From the NCBI RefSeq assembly GCF_003143995.1, contig NZ_QFWG01000009.1, positions 1 through 64,000 of the forward strand: a stretch of 64,000 nt of DNA. The letters are read 5' to 3'. Made by a program: the position numbers and the translations under genes. Below, piece after piece: positions 1-8,214 of the stretch (the stretch's first letter is position 1; every line of letters starts with the position of its first letter). The notes below the pieces were generated by a model, which saw nothing but the letters and a program-made list of their open reading frames with translations, had not been told where the DNA came from and searched no databases. This stretch comes from Pseudoglutamicibacter cumminsii. Its GTDB lineage: Bacteria; Actinomycetota; Actinomycetes; Actinomycetales; Micrococcaceae.

Positions 1-548
1 TGCTTCGTCTCTGACGCGACCAAAGTCCGGACCTCGCTCAGGCTTAGTGGCCGCTGCTCTGGTGCCTGCTTGGATGGTTTGCCTTTGTATCGGCATGCGA
101 CCCGGGACTGGCCCCCGGTCTTGGTGTAGAGCAGGTCGGATCGTTCACCGCACTCGCTCACGGCCCGGTGGGTACACGCTTGGGTACGAGCTGCCTTGAG
201 AGCCCGAGAATCCTGAACCTCGGCTATATGCAGCCCGGTCCCAACCACTGTGGTTGATCCGGTGACCGCGCCAGACCGTGCCGCGACACCCGTGGTCCGG
301 CATACTTGATGCCACACCGGCCGCGGACCCAACCGCACCGGAGCAGCGGTAGCCGGCTCTGGCGAAGAAGCCCCGGGAAGGGTTTTGACGTTCCGTTCCT
401 CTTGCACGTCGTGTACCTCCAACCTGCCTCCTTCTCCGTCGTAGGAAACCTTTGCGGCGTTTGCAATACCACCATTGACGATTAAGAAGTAGCTGATGAT
501 TGCCGCAATAGCGCCGGTGATCTTGTTGCGAGTTTTAGCGCCCAGCAC
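1..548 (-). CDS. Secreted or membrane-anchored protein of unknown function, C-terminus beyond window
   Basis: An open frame of about 182 codons runs on the minus strand from a GTG at 546-548 to the window edge without a stop. The GTG lies inside the last codons of the upstream lipoprotein gene and has an AAGGGG six bases before it, so the two genes are probably translationally coupled. The N-terminus reads MLGAKTRNKITGAIAAIISY and continues FLIVNGGIANA: a short basic part, a hydrophobic stretch and an A-x-A-like cleavage site, as in a Sec signal peptide. The remainder is Thr/Gly/Arg-rich with several cysteines. No family is recognised. The pairing with a DUF6318 lipoprotein suggests a joint envelope role, which is inference. 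Confidence 0.62.
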   Translation of the reverse strand, partial: MLGAKTRNKITGAIAAIISYFLIVNGGIANAAKVSYDGEGGRLEVHDVQEERNVKTLPGASSPEPATAAPVRLGPRPVWHQVCRTTGVAARSGAVTGSTTVVGTGLHIAEVQDSRALKAARTQACTHRAVSECGERSDLLYTKTGGQSRVACRYKGKPSKQAPEQRPLSLSEVRTLVASETK

Positions 549-1230
549 CGTATACCCCTTGGACTTCCCAGCCGTCATTCTTGCGTTCCAAGATGAGTGT
601 TCCTGCATCAGTCGAGCCCGCTGCCGTTGTTTCTACTGCTGCTGACTCGCCAGGCCTAAAGAAGACCCGCTCTTCTTCATAAGCGGTAAACGTGACGTAG
701 TACGTTCCGTCATCAAGTTTCTTATTGGGAGCGTGGATATTCTCGAAGTGGTTGTATCCGCCGACAATCCAAGCATTATCTTTCTTCATGCGCGCAAACG
801 TTTTCTCGGCAGCTTGGCAGTATTTGCAGTCGCGTGAAGTGATCTCCCAGAACTCGTCCCGGAAGCCACCTGTTTCCCACGCATAGTTGACTTCTTTGAA
901 CCAGTGCTCAGCGAAAGCTATCTGCCCAACTTTGCTTTTCTCTTTCGCTACCTTGGGCAGCGGTCCCGGGTCGGGGACGTTGCGTGCCGGATGCTTGGAT
1001 GTGGCCGGCTCGTATGGTCCCGATGGCGATGCTGATTCAGATGGTGATGTGGGAGATGCCGACGCCGACGGCGTTGCCGACGGTGTTGCTGATGTGTCGG
1101 CCACCTGGGATACAGACGGCGCCGTATCAGCCGGCGCCGCGTCGTTGTTATTAGCGCCGCAGGCGGCTAGCCCAACCGCGAGAGCCAGCGTGAGTCCCGT
1201 TGCGATAGTACTTCGTCTTAGATCTGGCAT
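535..1230 (-). CDS. DUF6318-type lipoprotein
   Basis: Predicted secreted lipoprotein of 231 residues. An N-terminal signal sequence ends in a lipobox (VGLAAC, lipidated Cys24). A Ser/Thr/Pro/Ala linker of about 45 residues follows, then a folded domain of about 140 residues rich in Trp, Tyr and Phe (AFAEHWFKEVNYAWETG, RDCKYCQAAEKTF, GGYNHFENIH). This layout fits the actinobacterial DUF6318 family, whose biochemical role is unknown. The start at 1230 is chosen over a start eight codons upstream because AAGGGGC sits seven bases before it and the lipobox is then at normal depth. The two Cys of CKYC may form a disulfide or a metal site. Confidence 0.85.
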   Translation of the reverse strand: MPDLRRSTIATGLTLALAVGLAACGANNNDAAPADTAPSVSQVADTSATPSATPSASASPTSPSESASPSGPYEPATSKHPARNVPDPGPLPKVAKEKSKVGQIAFAEHWFKEVNYAWETGGFRDEFWEITSRDCKYCQAAEKTFARMKKDNAWIVGGYNHFENIHAPNKKLDDGTYYVTFTAYEEERVFFRPGESAAVETTAAGSTDAGTLILERKNDGWEVQGVYGAGR

Positions 1231-1708
1231 GAATGTGCCCCTTAAACATGTCACTGCGTCCAGAAACTAAGGTAGGCAAACACAACTAGATGCACCATAG
1301 AAGAACAAAACTCATATTAGATTCACAACCTGAGCACAGCTTTCAACGGTCGGATTCCCTGTAATTCCGCGGGAATCGATAACAGGACGACCGCCTCGCC
1401 TTGTTGAACCTGTCCGAGCCTGCGGATAACAACAAGCGTGAAAGACGTCGAGAGTCATCAAAGCTGCATAAGCGCGCCGGTAGCGCGCCGGTTGCGTTGC
1501 CCCGGTGAGGGCCGTACCGCCGCCAGCCGGCCACCCGCCGGCCGCCGGTCCGCACCACCGAGCCACACCGCCAGACTCACCTCACCACCGCCACCCGACC
1601 TCCCGCATCGCCGGCCTTCGCAACGCCCACCACCCACCTCACCAATATAAAGCGGGGCTGCCGCGGCCAGTTTTCACTGGTCGCAACAGCTCCGCTGGGG
1701 TCGGCATT
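1231..1708. other. Intergenic region between the DUF6318 gene and the purine permease gene
   Basis: This stretch has an AT-rich promoter-like part next to the lipoprotein gene (about 1255-1330) and a very GC-rich part (about 1480-1620) full of CCG/GCC runs that could fold. I see no convincing gene; the short frames here lack ribosome sites and family resemblance. Confidence 0.5.
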
Positions 1709-1735
1709 ATTTCTACAATTTTAATGCCGAAGGTG
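1709..1735 (-). repeat. 27-bp repeat unit, single reverse copy
   Basis: One copy of the window-wide 27-bp family, reverse orientation (read on the minus strand: CACCTTCGGCA, variable TTAAAAT, TGTAGAAAT). It lies nine bases beyond the stop codon of the purine permease gene, in the same direction as that gene, so it would be in its 3' untranslated RNA. It belongs to the subtype with loop ending AAAAT and TGTAG in place of TGCTG. Confidence 0.75.
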
Positions 1736-1743
1736 AGATTTGG

Positions 1744-3189
1744 TTAGGCGGAGGCGCCTGTCCATCCGTCGACTAGCCCCATCCCGAAGAACAGGATGAA
1801 GAACGCGGAGACGACCCACATGAGTGGGTGGACGTCTTTGACTCGGCCTTGTACGAGCCGGATGAAGACGAACGCGATGAAGCCTGCACCGATGCCGTCC
1901 GCGATGGAGTAGGTGAACGGCATGAACAGGATGGTGAGAAACGCTGGCAGTGCGATGCCGATGTCGTTCCAGTCGATGTTGGTGACTTGGCTCATCATGA
2001 GGAAGCCGACGGTCACAAGCGCTGGAGCGACGGCCTCGAACGGCACGAACTGGACGAGCGGGGTCAGGAACATCGCGAGCAGGAACAGGACGCCGGCGAC
2101 GATGGCTGCGATACCGGTGCGCGCGCCTTCGGCGATACCTGCGGAGGATTCGACGAAGATCTGGTTCGATGAAACGCCTGCGCCACCACCGGCGACCGCA
2201 CCTGCGGCATCGACGAGCAGTACGCGGTCCACGTTCTCGATCTTGCCGTCTTTATCGATGGTGCCGGCCGCGGTTGCGAGGCCGACCATGGTGCCCATCG
2301 CGTCGAAGAAGATGGACAGCAGGATCACGAATACCAGCAGGATCGCGCCGATTGCGCCGACGGATGCTGGGGTGAATCCTTCGACGACGTTGGCCTGCCC
2401 GATGAGGGACAGGTCAGGTAGTTGCCACGTGAAGTTCTGGCCTGGGACGACGAGCGCCCATCCTGTCGGGTTGTCTCCGCCGCCTGCGCCGATGTTGAGG
2501 GTCGCCTGCAGGATGTTCGCGAGGATTGCGGACGCGATGATGCCGATGAGGATCGCGCCGCGTACTTTGCGGACCATGAGGGCGATGGTGAGGAACAGCC
2601 CGAAGAGGAACACGAGGGTTGGCCAGCCGACGAGCCGGCCGTTGATGCCGAGGGTGACGACGGTGCCTGGGCCTGTGCGGACGAAGCCTGCGTTGACGAG
2701 GCCGATCAGCGTGATGAACGCGCCGATGCCGACGACGATCGCGGTCTTAAGCCCGGCCGGGACCGCGTTGAAGACCGCGGTTCTGAACCCTGTGAGCACG
2801 AGGACGAACATGATGGCACCCGCGATGACCACGAGGCCCATCATGGCTTGCCATGAGAGCCCTGGGTTGGTCGCGACGGTGACGGCTACGAGCGCGTTGA
2901 CTCCGAGGCCGGTTGCGAGGGCGAAGGGCTGTTTCGCCCAGAGGCCCATGATGATGGAGAGGATGCCGCCGACGAATGCGGTTGCTGCTGCGACGCGGGC
3001 GATGCCGAGTTCGTAGCCGTTGGTGTCGGCGCCTTGGAGGATGAGTGGGTTGAGGACGACGATGTAGCTCATCGCGAAGAAGGTTGCGAAACCGCCGCGG
3101 ATTTCACGGCCGAGGGTTGAGCCTCGTTCGGTGAGCTTGAAGTATTTGTCGAACCCACTGGTGGTTTGGGTGGTTTGTGGTGATGACAT
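1744..3189 (-). CDS. NCS2 (AzgA-type) purine permease
   Basis: Integral membrane importer of purine bases (adenine, guanine or hypoxanthine) with protons, 481 residues, the usual length for the AzgA/PbuG branch of NCS2. It opens with the hallmark region FKLTERGSTLGREIRGG and FATFFAMSYIVVLNP, and has later family motifs such as ALATGLGVNA and DAMGTMVGLA. About 12 to 14 hydrophobic segments are visible. The AzgA branch has this N-terminal helix pattern, while the UraA/UapA branch does not. The start is the ATG at 3187-3189. It stands alone, with no purine-salvage neighbour and no obvious purine riboswitch upstream. Substrate choice among the purines cannot be read from the sequence. Confidence 0.9.
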   Translation of the reverse strand: MSSPQTTQTTSGFDKYFKLTERGSTLGREIRGGFATFFAMSYIVVLNPLILQGADTNGYELGIARVAAATAFVGGILSIIMGLWAKQPFALATGLGVNALVAVTVATNPGLSWQAMMGLVVIAGAIMFVLVLTGFRTAVFNAVPAGLKTAIVVGIGAFITLIGLVNAGFVRTGPGTVVTLGINGRLVGWPTLVFLFGLFLTIALMVRKVRGAILIGIIASAILANILQATLNIGAGGGDNPTGWALVVPGQNFTWQLPDLSLIGQANVVEGFTPASVGAIGAILLVFVILLSIFFDAMGTMVGLATAAGTIDKDGKIENVDRVLLVDAAGAVAGGGAGVSSNQIFVESSAGIAEGARTGIAAIVAGVLFLLAMFLTPLVQFVPFEAVAPALVTVGFLMMSQVTNIDWNDIGIALPAFLTILFMPFTYSIADGIGAGFIAFVFIRLVQGRVKDVHPLMWVVSAFFILFFGMGLVDGWTGASA

Positions 3190-3602
3190 GGTGTGAATTC
3201 TATCCGTTGCGCGACGTGGGGTGAGGCTTGATGTCGCGGCTTTGCGTGGTGTTTTTGGTCGCTTTTGTGGGCCGGCGTCCGATGCGCGGTGGGGCTGGTC
3301 TGGGGTGTCAGGTTGAAGGGTGAATGATTATTGGTTTGAAAGTTATCGAATAGATGCAGGCTTTGTAGTCGATTTATTGATGCTTTAGTTGTGATTTTCT
3401 AGTGCGTGGTTGTGTGAAAGATTGGTGAGGGGTTGCGGGGACATCGCGCCCGTGATGGCTTGCACGACGATACATGACCTGCTACAAGGTGTCGGCTGGA
3501 ATGTCGCTATTTTGTCACTTTGAAAGCTATATACTTTGCGACTGCGTTGATATCATTAAGGCGTCTCATTAATCCACGATCTCAAGGAATGGGTGGAGTT
3601 CA
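3190..3602. other. Intergenic region, divergent promoters
   Basis: About 410 bp between the divergent purine permease and SDR genes, with no gene visible. It is AT-richer towards the SDR gene. A TATACT at 3530-3535 is a possible -10 element for the SDR gene, but the nearest -35-like TTGTCA (3512-3517) is only 12 bases upstream, so the promoter call is weak. A GGTGGAG ribosome site lies just before the SDR ATG. Confidence 0.4.
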
Positions 3603-4418
3603 ATGGCTCGAATTGTTGTCGTCACCGGCGCTGGTTCTGGAATCGGTAAGGCTACTGCGGATCTGTTGCGGCAGCGCGGTGAAACCGTGATTGGGGTCGA
3701 CTTGAAGGGCGCTGATCTTGAGGTCGATCTGACGAACATCGAGTCGATCGGGGACATGGTTGAGGCGATCAGCGAGAAGCACGATCACATCGACGGAATC
3801 GTTGCGAACGCTGGTACCGCTTCGCAGACTTCGCTCGATGTGAAGGTGAACTTCTTCGGCGCTGTTGACACGATCGAGGCGCTCAAGCCTCTGCTTGAGA
3901 AGTCGGACAATCCACGCGTAGCTGTCACCGCATCGGCAGCTTCGCTTCAGCCAACTGACGTGAACCTCGTGAAGCTTCTGTTGGACGGCAATCGCGATGA
4001 GGCCATCGAGTACGGCACTGCGCTCGCTGAGAAGGGCCCGGAAATCGGTTACGCGAACTACTCGGCGTCGAAGCGCGCTATCGCTACCTGGGTTCGCACC
4101 GTCGCCCCGACGGGGGAGTTCGCTGGCAAGGGCATCGCGATCAACGCGGTTGGCCCGGGCGTTGTTGAGACCCCGATGACGAAGGAGCTGCTCGCGACCG
4201 AAGAAGGCCGCAAGGCCGTGCTGAGCGTTATGCCGGCACCACTGAACGGCGCCGTGAAGCCGGAAGCGATCGCCGAAGTGCTTGCGTTCCTCGTGTCAGA
4301 GGGCAACCGTTCGATGACCGGCCAGATCATCTACGTCGACGGTGGTTTCGACAGCATGGATCAGGGCCGCGGCGCCGACATCTGGCACGAACCAAAGCGT
4401 ATGGACGAGATCGCATAA
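3603..4418 (+). CDS. Classical SDR oxidoreductase (3-alpha-hydroxysteroid dehydrogenase / carbonyl reductase type)
   Basis: NAD(P)-dependent oxidoreductase of the classical short-chain family, 271 residues. Visible features are the Rossmann glycine motif TGAGSGIG (residues 8-15), the NAG motif (69-71), serines at 111-114 in VTASAAS, and the catalytic YSASK (Y153 to K157). The C-terminal MTGQIIYVDGG is typical of the family. The insert between Ser and Tyr (LLLDGNRDEAIEYG) resembles Comamonas-type 3-alpha-hydroxysteroid dehydrogenase/carbonyl reductase, so that is the best guess for the subclass; the substrate is unknown. Start ATG with GGTGGAG upstream. A hairpin terminator follows at once, so it is probably monocistronic. 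Confidence 0.85.
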   Translation: MARIVVVTGAGSGIGKATADLLRQRGETVIGVDLKGADLEVDLTNIESIGDMVEAISEKHDHIDGIVANAGTASQTSLDVKVNFFGAVDTIEALKPLLEKSDNPRVAVTASAASLQPTDVNLVKLLLDGNRDEAIEYGTALAEKGPEIGYANYSASKRAIATWVRTVAPTGEFAGKGIAINAVGPGVVETPMTKELLATEEGRKAVLSVMPAPLNGAVKPEAIAEVLAFLVSEGNRSMTGQIIYVDGGFDSMDQGRGADIWHEPKRMDEIA

Positions 4419-4443
4419 CGCGCAGTTTTTAGATTCAACGGCA

Positions 4444-4479
4444 GACGGTGTCGGGACCCGCAAGGATCCCGACACCGTC
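4444..4479 (+). terminator. Hairpin terminator after the SDR gene
   Basis: A perfect 13-bp stem (GACGGTGTCGGGA with its complement) closes a 10-base loop, 25 bases after the SDR stop codon. A weak T-run (CTTTAA) follows. Confidence 0.75.
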
Positions 4480-4547
4480 GCTTTAACCAACCAACACCAA
4501 CTGAAGGTGACAAGCGGCGCCGACGCGGCCACCCCATCGTCCTTTTT

Positions 4548-4606
4548 AACCTTGGGCAACGTGAGTGCTGTAAAAACTGAACCTTCGGCATCGCCAGTGC
4601 TGTTAT
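4548..4606 (+). repeat. 27-bp repeat units, two forward copies in tandem
   Basis: Units at 4548-4574 (loop ACGTGAG) and 4580-4606 (loop TCGCCAG) in the same orientation, offset by 32 bp, downstream of the SDR gene and its terminator and upstream of the stress-protein gene. The flanks AACCTT and TGCTG are conserved and the middle differs. Confidence 0.8.
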
Positions 4607-4708
4607 TAATCTCCGGTTATAGACCACGACTTCTCGCGGATACATAGGTTTCGCGGGTACGGTGGAAGTAGAACGCGGAAAACGCGAATCATCTGTAGGA
4701 GTTTCACC

Positions 4709-5821
4709 ATGACCGAAAACCCAGAGACCACCCCAACCCCTCCCGCCAACGAGCCAGACGTTGACACGTCGGCGCTGGACCTCGCTGCGATCCGCTTGGA
4801 AGCGCGCAAGCAGGAGGACGCCCGCAACAGGGAAGAAGCGCAGAAGAAGAACACGCCTGGCGCCGGCGCGGTCGTCGTGGGTGTCGATGGTTCGGAGCAG
4901 TCGCTCGAGGCCCTTGCGTGGGCAGCGGCTGAGGGCGGCCGTCGTAACCTTCCGGTTGAGGCCGTGATGTCGTATACGATTCCAACGTTCGTGGCGACCG
5001 CGATGGACGCAGGCTATTCGGCGCTGGATGACGAGACACTGCGTTCCGGTGCGGAGACGGTTTTGCGTGAAGCCCTGGCGGACCTGGATCGCCGCCGTCA
5101 CGAGAACCCTGAGGTTCCGTTCGCTCCGGCTGACCGCGTGCGCGCCTACGTTGAAACGGGCGATGCGGCGGGCACTTTGCTGGAGTACTCGCAGCACGCT
5201 GAGATGGTTGTGATGGGTGCCCGCGGCCGTGGCGGTTTCTTCGGCCGCATCTTGGGGTCGGTTGCTTCGGCTGTTCCGCCGCATGCACATTGCGCGACCG
5301 TGGTTGTGCCGAAGGGCTCGCTGGCGCGTAAGGAAACGTCGGACACGGTTGTTGTTGGTGTCGATGGTTCGACTGCTGCTCGTTTGGCGATGCTGGATGC
5401 GGCTCAGGAAGCTGTTGCACGCGGGTGCGAGTTGAAGGTCGTGTGGGCTTTGCCGCCGCTTTCGGGCACGCAGATGTGGGCGGCTTCCGCGATGGATCAG
5501 CAGTCGGTGATTCAGGAGATGAACACGCAGCTTTCCGCGGCGGCTGACTGGTTGCGCCACCACTTCGAGGGTTTGCGCGTTTCGACTGTTGTTGTTGAGG
5601 GTGTTCCTGCTCAGGTTTTGATTGAGGAATCGAAGCGGGCTCGCCTGCTGATTACTGGTACGCGTGGCCGCGGTGGCTTCGCGGGCATGCTGCTGGGTTC
5701 GACGTCGCAGTCGGTGTTGAACCACGCGAAGTGCCCGGTGCTGGTGGTTCCGGCCCGTAAGGATGAGCGTATTGAGAACCGTGGCGAGTTCGGTCCGATG
5801 CCGGAGGCTGAGGAGAACTAA
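4709..5821 (+). CDS. Tandem-domain universal stress protein
   Basis: Cytoplasmic UspA-superfamily protein of 370 residues with two Usp domains (about 52-200 and 215-355) behind a hydrophilic N-terminal tail of 50 residues. Each domain begins with VVVGVDGS and ends with an ATP-binding glycine loop: GARGRGGFFGRILGS in the first and GTRGRGGFAGMLLGS in the second. Both match the G-2x-G-9x-G-S/T pattern of ATP-binding Usp proteins. The family is linked to survival in stress, hypoxia and stationary phase in Actinobacteria; a specific role is not visible. AGGAG lies seven bases before the ATG. The charged N-terminal tail is longer than usual. Confidence 0.92.
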   Translation: MTENPETTPTPPANEPDVDTSALDLAAIRLEARKQEDARNREEAQKKNTPGAGAVVVGVDGSEQSLEALAWAAAEGGRRNLPVEAVMSYTIPTFVATAMDAGYSALDDETLRSGAETVLREALADLDRRRHENPEVPFAPADRVRAYVETGDAAGTLLEYSQHAEMVVMGARGRGGFFGRILGSVASAVPPHAHCATVVVPKGSLARKETSDTVVVGVDGSTAARLAMLDAAQEAVARGCELKVVWALPPLSGTQMWAASAMDQQSVIQEMNTQLSAAADWLRHHFEGLRVSTVVVEGVPAQVLIEESKRARLLITGTRGRGGFAGMLLGSTSQSVLNHAKCPVLVVPARKDERIENRGEFGPMPEAEEN

Positions 5822-5882
5822 CCGCCGCGTTTTGTGGGGTCTGGTCATGTCGGTGGGGCATGGCCAGGCCCTCACTTTTTAA

Positions 5883-5937
5883 AACCTTTGGCATCGTGAG
5901 TGCTGAAATAATTTCAGCACTCACGATGCCAAAGGTT
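5883..5937. repeat. 27-bp repeat units as a perfect inverted pair (bidirectional terminator candidate)
   Basis: Two identical units, 5883-5909 forward and 5911-5937 reverse, separated by one base, give a perfect 27-bp palindromic arm. It fills the gap between the convergent stress-protein and NlpC/P60 genes. The transcript from either side would form a very long hairpin with A/T-rich flanks, so a shared transcription terminator is likely. Loop bases in both arms are TCGTGAG. Confidence 0.85.
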
Positions 5938-5950
5938 AGTTTGCTGGGGT

Positions 5951-7819
5951 TTAGTAGCGTGCCGCCAGCGGGTAGATGTTGTTGACGTAGCTGATCGGGG
6001 TGACGGAGATACCTGCCTGCGGGTTGCGGGCGTGAACTACCTGGCCGTTACCGATGTAGATCGCTACGTGGTAGATACCCGATGGGGCACCGTTGTTGGA
6101 GGAGAACACGAGGTCCCCGACCTGCAGGTTCTTGAGGTTGACCTGCTGTGGTGCGCCGGTGAACTGTGCACTTGCAACGCGCTGCGTTGAAATACCGGAC
6201 TGGCGGAACGCGTTCTGCACGAAGGACGAGCAGTCGAAGTACCGTGGACCGTTGGCGCCGAATACGTAGCCGTAACCGCTGGAGTTGGCGATGTTGAGCG
6301 CCCAGTTGAGAGCGGCCTGCTTTCCTGTTCCGGCGGATGCAGCCTTCTTCTTCTTGGCGTCCTTAGCCTTCTTCTCAGCGGCCTTCTTCTTAGCCGCTTC
6401 TTCCTTAGCCTTCTTCTCGGCAGCCTTCTTTTCAGCGGCACGCTTCTCAGCGGCCTTCTTCTCAGCGGCGCGCTTTTCAGCTGCCTTCCGCTCGGCTTCA
6501 GCGCGAGCGGCCTCTTCAGCCGCCTTCTTCTCAGCAGCCTTCCGAGCCTCTTCAGCCTTCTTAGCGGCTTCGGCTCGTTCGGCAGCTTCGCGCTCAAGGC
6601 GTTCGCGTTCGGCCTGCTGAGCTTCTTCAGCCTTGCGCTTGGCTTCTTCCTGCGCCTTGCGTGCTTCTGCAGCCTTCTTAGCGGCTTCAGCCTGCTCGGC
6701 TTCGAGCTGCTTGCGCTTCTCTTCGGCCACACGTTCGCGTTCGGCCTGCTCGGCGGCCTCGCGTTCGGCTTCTACGCGGGCGGCTTCTTCCTCTGCTTGT
6801 CGCTGTGCTTCAGCTAGCTCTTCGTCACTCGGGCCGTCGACGATTTCGCTCGATGCGGCGTCACCTGCAGCCGCATCGTCAGCTTCTTCTTCGATGACGT
6901 TTTCAGGGCGTTCGATGCCGTCGACGACGGAGCTGGCCTGCTCTGCGGCCTGTCGCTCGGCTTCGGCGCGCGCAGCTTCAGCCTGGGCGCGGGCTTCTTC
7001 TTCACGCTGAGCTGCCTGTGCGGCTTCGAATTCGCGCTGGAGGCGTTCGTCTTCGCGCTTCTGGAAGGCCTTTTCTTCTTCGGAGCGGCTCGTTCCGTTG
7101 AGGTCAGCGAGGCGGTCAAGCAGTTCGTTCTGGTCTGCGGTTGCCTGCAGAACGGTGACGCGGGTTTCAGTGGCGACCTTCTGCGCCTTGGTTTCGGCGT
7201 CGGTCTGCTCGCCGAGTGCCTTCTCAGCGGCGTGTGCAGTTGCTTGTGCGTACGCGTCCCACTGGGATGCGAGCTCGGTTGCGTTGCGTGCGTTGGTGAG
7301 GTCGCGGGCGCGTGCGTCGGAGAGGTGACGGAGAACGTCGGAGCGGTTCAGGAGCTCCTGCGGGTCTTCGGCGGTGAGGAGTTCTGCTGGGCCGACTTTG
7401 ATGCCGCCGTTGCGGTAGGTTTCCGACGCGATGCGGCCGAGGTCTTTGCTGGCGCGCTTTTCTGCCTTGCGTGCGGCCTCGAGCTGGCGCTTGGCTTCAG
7501 CGGCTTCTTCACCCTTCTGGACAGCGCGCTGCTGAGCGGCGCTGAGGGCGTCCCAAGCAAGCTGTGCGTTGGCCTGGGCGGAATTGAGGGTGAGAGACGT
7601 CTGGGTTAGCTGCGTCTCGAGGGTTTTGCGCATTTCCTTAGCGGATGCTGGGGAAAGCTTCGCAGTGTTGACTTCGTGTGCAGATGGGACGTTTGCCCGC
7701 TGCTTCTGCAGTGGCTTTGCGGTTGGTGCGCCCGGGAATGCGTTGGCGACGCCGACGAAGGTGGTTGCGGTGATCGCGACGGCGGTGACCGCGGCGGCAA
7801 GGCGGAATCGCTGTGCCAT
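5951..7819 (-). CDS. Secreted NlpC/P60 peptidoglycan endopeptidase, RipA-like, with long coiled-coil region
   Basis: Cell-wall hydrolase predicted to cleave peptide stems during septum or wall turnover, 622 residues. A Sec signal peptide (about 1-28, ending GVANA) precedes an alpha-helical coiled-coil region (about 50-255) like the RipA and PcsB N-terminal domains. A 230-residue Ala/Glu/Lys/Arg repeat tract (about 260-495) follows, built of AAEKKAAEKRA-like heptads. The C-terminal NlpC/P60 domain spans 502-622 with Cys530 (YFDCSSFV), His584 (IYHVAIYIG) and His596 (VVHARN) as the expected catalytic set. The upstream region carries a good promoter and triple direct repeats. The Lys-rich tract is unusually long and may bind anionic wall polymers; that is inference. 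Confidence 0.9.
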   Translation of the reverse strand: MAQRFRLAAAVTAVAITATTFVGVANAFPGAPTAKPLQKQRANVPSAHEVNTAKLSPASAKEMRKTLETQLTQTSLTLNSAQANAQLAWDALSAAQQRAVQKGEEAAEAKRQLEAARKAEKRASKDLGRIASETYRNGGIKVGPAELLTAEDPQELLNRSDVLRHLSDARARDLTNARNATELASQWDAYAQATAHAAEKALGEQTDAETKAQKVATETRVTVLQATADQNELLDRLADLNGTSRSEEEKAFQKREDERLQREFEAAQAAQREEEARAQAEAARAEAERQAAEQASSVVDGIERPENVIEEEADDAAAGDAASSEIVDGPSDEELAEAQRQAEEEAARVEAEREAAEQAERERVAEEKRKQLEAEQAEAAKKAAEARKAQEEAKRKAEEAQQAERERLEREAAERAEAAKKAEEARKAAEKKAAEEAARAEAERKAAEKRAAEKKAAEKRAAEKKAAEKKAKEEAAKKKAAEKKAKDAKKKKAASAGTGKQAALNWALNIANSSGYGYVFGANGPRYFDCSSFVQNAFRQSGISTQRVASAQFTGAPQQVNLKNLQVGDLVFSSNNGAPSGIYHVAIYIGNGQVVHARNPQAGISVTPISYVNNIYPLAARY

Positions 7820-7925
7820 GGGGAAGTCCTTTTGTTTGGGGAAGCTCTGATTTGCCTGAATCGCGGCCCGCTTGTTGCGGCGAGATCACGATTCAGTAAA
7901 GGTCTCTCGGACACTCTACGAAACT

Positions 7926-7988
7926 TCTATAACGTTGGCAACATCGTAAACACAATCCACAGTAGTCACATGAGTAACACGAGTAACA
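7926..7988 (-). promoter_or_regulatory. Promoter of the NlpC/P60 gene with triple 9-bp direct repeats (MtrA-like box)
   Basis: On the minus strand a -35 TTGTGT (7950-7955) and a -10 TATAGA (7926-7931) are separated by 18 bp. Ten bases upstream of the -35 lie three direct repeats on the plus strand: GTCACA (7965), GTAACA (7974) and GTAACA (7983), exactly 9 bp apart. Tandem GTAACA-type hexamers resemble sites of the OmpR-class regulator MtrA, which controls wall-hydrolase genes in other Actinobacteria. The position suits an activator. The assignment to MtrA is inference. Confidence 0.5.
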
Positions 7989-8005
7989 TTCGCCCCACAG
8001 ATCTT

Positions 8006-8115
8006 TATCTTTGGCAACAAAATTGTCGTTATTAAGTACAGGAAGGATGCAGCGGCATGGCCTCGCAGGCCGTATAGGTAACGCAGAAATAACAGCACTC
8101 TTGATGCCGAAGGTT
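8006..8115. repeat. 27-bp repeat units, inverted pair in a divergent promoter region
   Basis: Forward unit at 8006-8032 (loop ACAAAAT, TGTCG variant) and reverse unit at 8089-8115 (loop TCAAGAG), 56 bp apart. This is the one locus between two divergently transcribed genes (NlpC/P60 and nagB) and not at a gene end. Confidence 0.75.
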
Positions 8116-8214
8116 TGATTACAGGGGATGGGGAGCTGAAAAGAGACGCGCCCCTTTCGGGTAACTCAGCGGAATCTACGCGGAATGAGTCGGGTTGGCG
8201 CTTAGAGTAGTTCT

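Noticed and set aside
3512-3535. Strong promoter for the SDR gene
   Set aside because: The -35-like TTGTCA and TATACT are only 12 bp apart, too close for a standard sigma-70-type promoter; kept only as a weak note.
4361-5875. A 504-codon open frame antisense to the universal stress protein gene
   Set aside because: Composition is Arg/His-rich and it overlaps the repeats and terminators; the plus-strand Usp gene explains the region.
7820-7900. c-di-AMP (ydaO) riboswitch before the NlpC/P60 gene
   Set aside because: Such riboswitches are common before actinobacterial wall hydrolases, but the conserved core is not seen. Only a CTGAATCG/CGATTCAG hairpin (7857-7897) is present.
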